The notes under the pieces are model-generated. The model was given only the letters and a program-made list of their open reading frames with translations, had not been told where the DNA came from and searched no databases. A DNA stretch of 64,000 nt from Orobanche coerulescens (taxonomy: Eukaryota; Streptophyta; Magnoliopsida; Lamiales; Orobanchaceae): contig CM065819.1 of the NCBI GenBank assembly GCA_033398695.1, positions 5,443,501-5,507,500 on the forward strand, in the 5' to 3' direction. The position numbers were made by a program, and so were the translations under genes. Position 1 is the first letter of the stretch; every line of letters starts with the position of its first letter. Positions 60,109 through 64,000 of this stretch are shown in pieces.

Positions 60109-60607
60109 GAGGTCAATGATACCGTATATACGATTATTTGTGCATTTTGAATACTTTTAGTTGATGTTTATGATTTAGAAGCATTTTTGGTATAATCGAA
60201 GATATTTAAATTGTTCGTTCTAACATCACGTTTTTGGAAACGAGCCGAAAAACCAGAAAACAGGGCTGCCGGCAGCACTGCCTGGGCCGGCTGCCCAGGC
60301 TGCCGAGAGGGTCTCGGCCAGTCTGCCGAGCATGGCTCGGCCATGCGAGCTTCCGGGTTTTAGCCCAATTTTGAATCGGACCGCGGGCTGGGCCTAATAC
60401 CGGATAGTCCAGGACTATGATTTAAGTTTCTATTTCGTTGTAATTATTTTCCGAAATTTAAATTGGATTTTAATTTGAGTAAATTTGTAATATCCGTATC
60501 TTTCCACTTTTAGCAATTTCTATTTTTGTCGCACGTCTATTTTTATCGACTCGCTGTAACCGTTTCGACGTTTTGAATCTATTTTGTTCTTGGTGTTTTT
60601 CCATTTC

Positions 60608-62835
60608 TGTAACACCCCCGATATATTCAGGAATATTACAGCACCGTAAATCCTTTACATAAGGATTTACAAGGCTGGAGAACTGAAAAGACATTAACAG
60701 ATACCAACGTATGGAAATAACAGAAATAAGATACAACAGTTCTGACCAATACTGAAAATACGAATGTTCAACGGAAAAGTATTAATACATCACCAAATCC
60801 AAATCATCATAAACGACTACATACTCGAGTACTTATTAAAACGATACAAACAACAGATAAATAAACCCGGCCGGAACATCACTCTGCACCCTCGTCGTCA
60901 TGCAACTCCAGTGGTTGTTTCTCTGCTCTCCTGGATCCTGAACATAAACAAATGTTCACCCCCGAAGGGGTTAGCACAACGATTGCTAGTACAAGTACCA
61001 CAACATATTATTCAACATCTCACGAAGAATAATAATAACATAAATGACAAAAGAACCAACGAGTCTTCTCCTGCGAGAAACTCAATAATAACATACACAC
61101 CTGATAATTACAACATGATATCACAACATACACATGGTAATTCCAATGATCCAGCGTTCACTGCCTAGACCCCCCGATGATTCCGTCAAACCAACCCGAG
61201 GTGGAAAAACCCGTCCGATGATCCAGCGCACGCTAGCATAGATCCCCCGATGATCCCGTCGGACCAACACGAGGTGGACATACAACGACGACATATATGC
61301 ACGACAATATGTATAACATCAATATATAAAACAATTAAGGTACTTGCCTCGATTCGAAGACAAGAATACTACTTCCACGAAAAACGAAACACTCGAAGGT
61401 CGCCCCTTTGATCAATCACGTAGCAAGCTCGAACCTTAACAAAAGAAATAATATAGAATTTATCTCACGTCGTACGAATGTCTAACAATCCAATTTACGA
61501 CCGAAAGTTCATAAAACGTAATCTGCCTGAACTGCTTAGCGTACGCTATGTATTCTACGTAGTGTGCGTTAAGCCTGCTCGTTAGCGCACGTAAACAACG
61601 AAGCATAGCATACGCTAACTATGTATCGACAGTCCTCTCTGGTCAGTCAACTGACTCGCCTGATGACCTAACGTACGTTACGTACCAAATGTATTGTACG
61701 CTAAACATGCCCGATAGCGTACGTTAATCTGCATAGCTTAGCGTATGCTAAGCGTGCATGGCAGTTTCACTACTGGGCAGCAGACTGTTCTAACGGTGAT
61801 GAAATTTACGAACTCCTCAGTGATTAACGTATGTTATCCGTCTACATGTCATGTTCATAAACTTATGAATGACCTTACGTATTCAAACATCTTTGAATTC
61901 AAGGAAATGAATATCATCACAACTCTTATATCCAACTGGATTATCATTCTCATGTGAAGTTCGTGATCTCAGGTTGATGCACTAGATTCCATTGCCATTT
62001 ACACATTCAGACTTCATCTTAAAGGTGAACTAACAATTCCAACTACGATGTTTCCACGACGATATTATAAGCATAATCATTTCCACTTCTGAACATGATG
62101 TTTGTTTGAATAATTCATCAATGGAACTCAATATCTTGATAGCATGATCATCTTATTCTTCAGAACACGAATCTAAGGCTGGAGATAGAATTAACATACC
62201 TTAAGATGAAGAAATCACTGAGCCAAAAAGGTAGAATCCAACTCCGGTTGTTTGTATGCCAATCCAAGGTGCTACTCCACTTCAATGATCAATCACAAGT
62301 GATATCCAATCTTTAATGAATCAAGTAGAGGTGGTCTAAGTGTTTAAGGAGGATATAATGCTCTCTGGTCTCTCAAGAACGAAGGACAAGTGAAGAAAAT
62401 GTAAACTAAGTAAAATGGGTTGCTGTCCCATTTATAACATTTCCGTACGTACGTTAATTAGCGCACGCTATCGCAAAATCCTTAGCGCACGCTAACTAGC
62501 GTTGATTCCAAATCTGTCCAGGTTCGCCCGCGGGAATCTTATCCGGACCCACGTCCGGCTGGCGCATGTGCTAGCCATCCAGCTCAATAATTGACTGCCT
62601 AGCGCACGTAATTCTTTATTCGTAGCGTGCGCTAGTTTTAGCCGATAATGCACGTTAAGCTACATTCTTAGGGTGCGCTATCACGAGTTTGTATGAGAAA
62701 TTTTGCATGTTGTTATACTTATGTACAAAGATACAAATGTGAGAAATATAATACTCCAATTATCGAGATCACAATTCCGAATAATACAGGGTTCAAATAC
62801 AGATGAAATACACAATAATAAATCCGGATATTACA
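60608..62835 (-). mobile_element. Solo LTR E (same family as LTR H), nested in LTR F
   Basis: Plus-strand ends TGTAACACCCCCG and CCGGATATTACA, flanked by ATTTC (60603-60607) and ATTTA (62836-62840), 4 of 5 bases alike. 2228 bp, no internal region. The stretch 60890-60990 matches LTR H in reverse. Carries TAGCGTACGCTA-type clusters (61535-61830, 62445-62690), a minus-strand TATA box (62430-62436) and two minisatellite units (61147-61275). Confidence 0.75.
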
Positions 62836-63239
62836 ATTTAGTGGAGTTTTGGATGTGTTTTTACGTGATTTTGCCTTATGTTATGATCTTGTCCTATGTA
62901 CGTTCGGTTCTCGTAAAACTTATTCGATTTTGTTGTTTCTTTGTTTACATGAGTTCGTATGGTTGAGTTGTTCGTGTTGTGAGTTTCGGTTTGTTAATCT
63001 GACGTCGTATCATGATTTTCAAATGTTTGGGCCGTTTTGTAATTTCCTTAAACTTAAGGGAAATTTACTTTCCATCGTCGAATTCCGAACCTTCGGGTAG
63101 TCGGAATTGTGTTTCCTTTTAGCGGTTGGATTCATCATAGAGAATACTTCGTAACCATATTTTAGGTTCGTTAGCAGGTCCGGGTTTCGGGGTCGTTCGG
63201 GACGGTTTGGAGAGCAGCTTCTCAGACTACTGTCCAGAA

Positions 63240-63375
63240 GGGTGTTATGGCCGTAACACCCAGAAGTTACGGCCGTAAGTTGGCCATGTTATGGCTGTAA
63301 GTCACACCCTGTTACGGCCGTAAGTTGGCCATGTTATGGCCGTAAGTCACCCCCTGTTACGGTCGTAACATCCCG
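63240..63375 (+). repeat. TTACGGCCGTAA palindrome cluster of LTR F
   Basis: Seven copies of TTACGGCCGTAA or TTATGGCCGTAA in 135 bp, with the spacer GTTGGCCATG between several. The copies with ATGG or GGCTG look like deaminated versions of the perfect palindrome. Confidence 0.85.
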
Positions 63376-64000
63376 CTGTTTTAAGACAGCGGGCAGAGGT
63401 CAGAAACCTCATTTTCATTCTTTCCTTTCGTTTTTTTTCATCGGGCGACACCAGAACCTCCACGGGAGATTTCCACCACTTTCAATCCGTGTGTTCTTCA
63501 TTTCCTATCACCGTAGTGTTGTGGTAACATATTATCATCAACGAAATCACCCTACTTCGTCCGAATCCGAGGTAAGTGGCTTAGAACCCTAACTTTGTCA
63601 ATTTTGGGGGGTTTTCGGGTTTTGCTCGTTTAAACTCAAATTGTTCAGTTATGTTGTAATATTCCTTATTGATTGTTCTTATTGGGTGATTCCCAATCTG
63701 ATTCCATCGTGCTTAATCCGTAGATTGTTTATCCGGTGAGGTTTTGTGAAAACCCTCGCCCGTATCAATCGTACGTATATTGTTATAGCTTGTAATCGGG
63801 GTTGTGGGCGTATTCCATTCGATTATTGTTATCGTATAGGACTGAGTTGTGTTAATCCTTCGTTTAGGAATGATCGTGTTCCCTCTGGGTCATTCGTAGT
63901 CGTTGTTCGTTCCCGTTTCGTCGAAAATGTCTCAAAGGCAAGTACTTTACATTTGTTTGCATAGTTTAGTATTTGGATTATGGCTTCCCATGTATGTTGT

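Larger units (their letters stand above)
58231..60485 (+). mobile_element. Element D: Angela-like Copia, 5' LTR and start of internal region
   Basis: LTR 58231-60092, priming site 60097-60108, then about 380 bp of leader up to LTR F. The start TGTTAGGAATATGCCCTCGA and the length near 1.86 kb resemble Angela/BARE Copia LTRs. The leader has a GC-rich stretch (60262-60360) with words such as GCTGCCGAG and CTCGGCC. No Copia coding sequence is in the window; the rest lies to the right. Confidence 0.65.
44387..64000 (+). mobile_element. Element C: gag-only LTR retrotransposon carrying four later insertions
   Basis: 5' LTR 44387-47194, iMet priming site, leader (47211-56737, split by the Athila element), gag pseudogene 56738-57832, polypurine tract (ACTGGGGTAGAA, about 57964-57975) and 3' LTR from 57976, which is cut at 58230 by element D. 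The rest of the 3' LTR is beyond the window. No protease, RT or integrase follows gag: the gap to the 3' LTR is only 143 bp. So this is a TR-GAG-type non-autonomous element. LTR G is the same family. Confidence 0.85.
60486..64000 (+). repeat. LTR F, interrupted by solo LTR E and running off the window
   Basis: Begins TGTAATATCCG inside the leader of element D. It resumes at about 62841 after LTR E with text of the same composition, then shows a TTACGGCCGTAA cluster (63240-63375), a CT-rich leader and a CGAGGTAAGTGG word like those after the promoters of LTRs C and G. The end is not in the window, so solo or full-length status is unknown. Confidence 0.5.

Noticed and set aside
59699..60160. 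Frames of 79-99 residues at the end of LTR D
   Set aside because: They lie in the R/U5 part of a Copia LTR, overlap on both strands and carry no known domain.

Overview
The window is plant nuclear DNA, almost certainly from an angiosperm with a large, transposon-rich genome. It holds LTR retrotransposons of the Tat, Athila, Tekay/Del chromovirus and Angela-like Copia lineages, many nested in one another, and priming sites for plant tRNA-Asp and initiator tRNA-Met. I see only one convincing host gene, six exons on the minus strand at 20061-21841, coding for a TatB/Hcf106-like protein. No bacterial operon, CRISPR array or RNA gene is visible.

Left block (1-18060). A Tat-lineage gag-only element runs off the left edge and ends with its 3' LTR (2100-3188). 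It adjoins the 3' end of a second Tat/Athila-type element (3189-6008), which lies inside the pol gene of a Tekay-type chromovirus. That chromovirus keeps its pol 3' end (6012-6540) and 3' LTR (6555-11092), and the LTR is itself split by a solo LTR (7823-10119). Next come a truncated LTR (11364-12836) and the decayed 3' half of an Athila element: integrase, spacer, env-like ORF and a probable 3' LTR up to about 18060.

Gene island (18060-24363). This stretch contains a 592-bp hAT-type non-autonomous transposon with 8-bp target-site duplications, the TatB-like gene, a 171-bp stem-loop MITE, a weak GRF-zinc-finger-like remnant, and the broken C-terminal end of a Mutator-like transposase.

Right block (24364-64000). 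Element A (24364-44292, minus strand) is a LARD: two 3.6-kb LTRs around 2.4 kb without coding capacity, TSD TTAAG. A decayed Tekay chromovirus, element B (32600-42868, TSD AGTGC), sits in one of its LTRs. Only 94 bp beyond A, gag-only element C starts (44387). C is split by a young Athila gag-pro element (47305-54821, TSD GTTGC, nearly identical LTRs). C's 3' LTR is split by an Angela-like Copia (58231 on), that by LTR F (60486 on), and F by solo LTR E (60608-62835).

Two patterns cross family borders. (1) Nearly every LTR family carries its own cluster of short GC-cored palindromes, usually just upstream of the TATA box and often again in the internal region: GGCGATCGCC, GACACGGGCCGTGTC, TAGCGYRCGCTA, TTACGGCCGTAA, CCTATCGGCCGATAGG, CCCGTCGGG. 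(2) The three elements with recognisable gag in otherwise complete internal regions all lack reverse transcriptase and integrase, so they would need pol from other elements.
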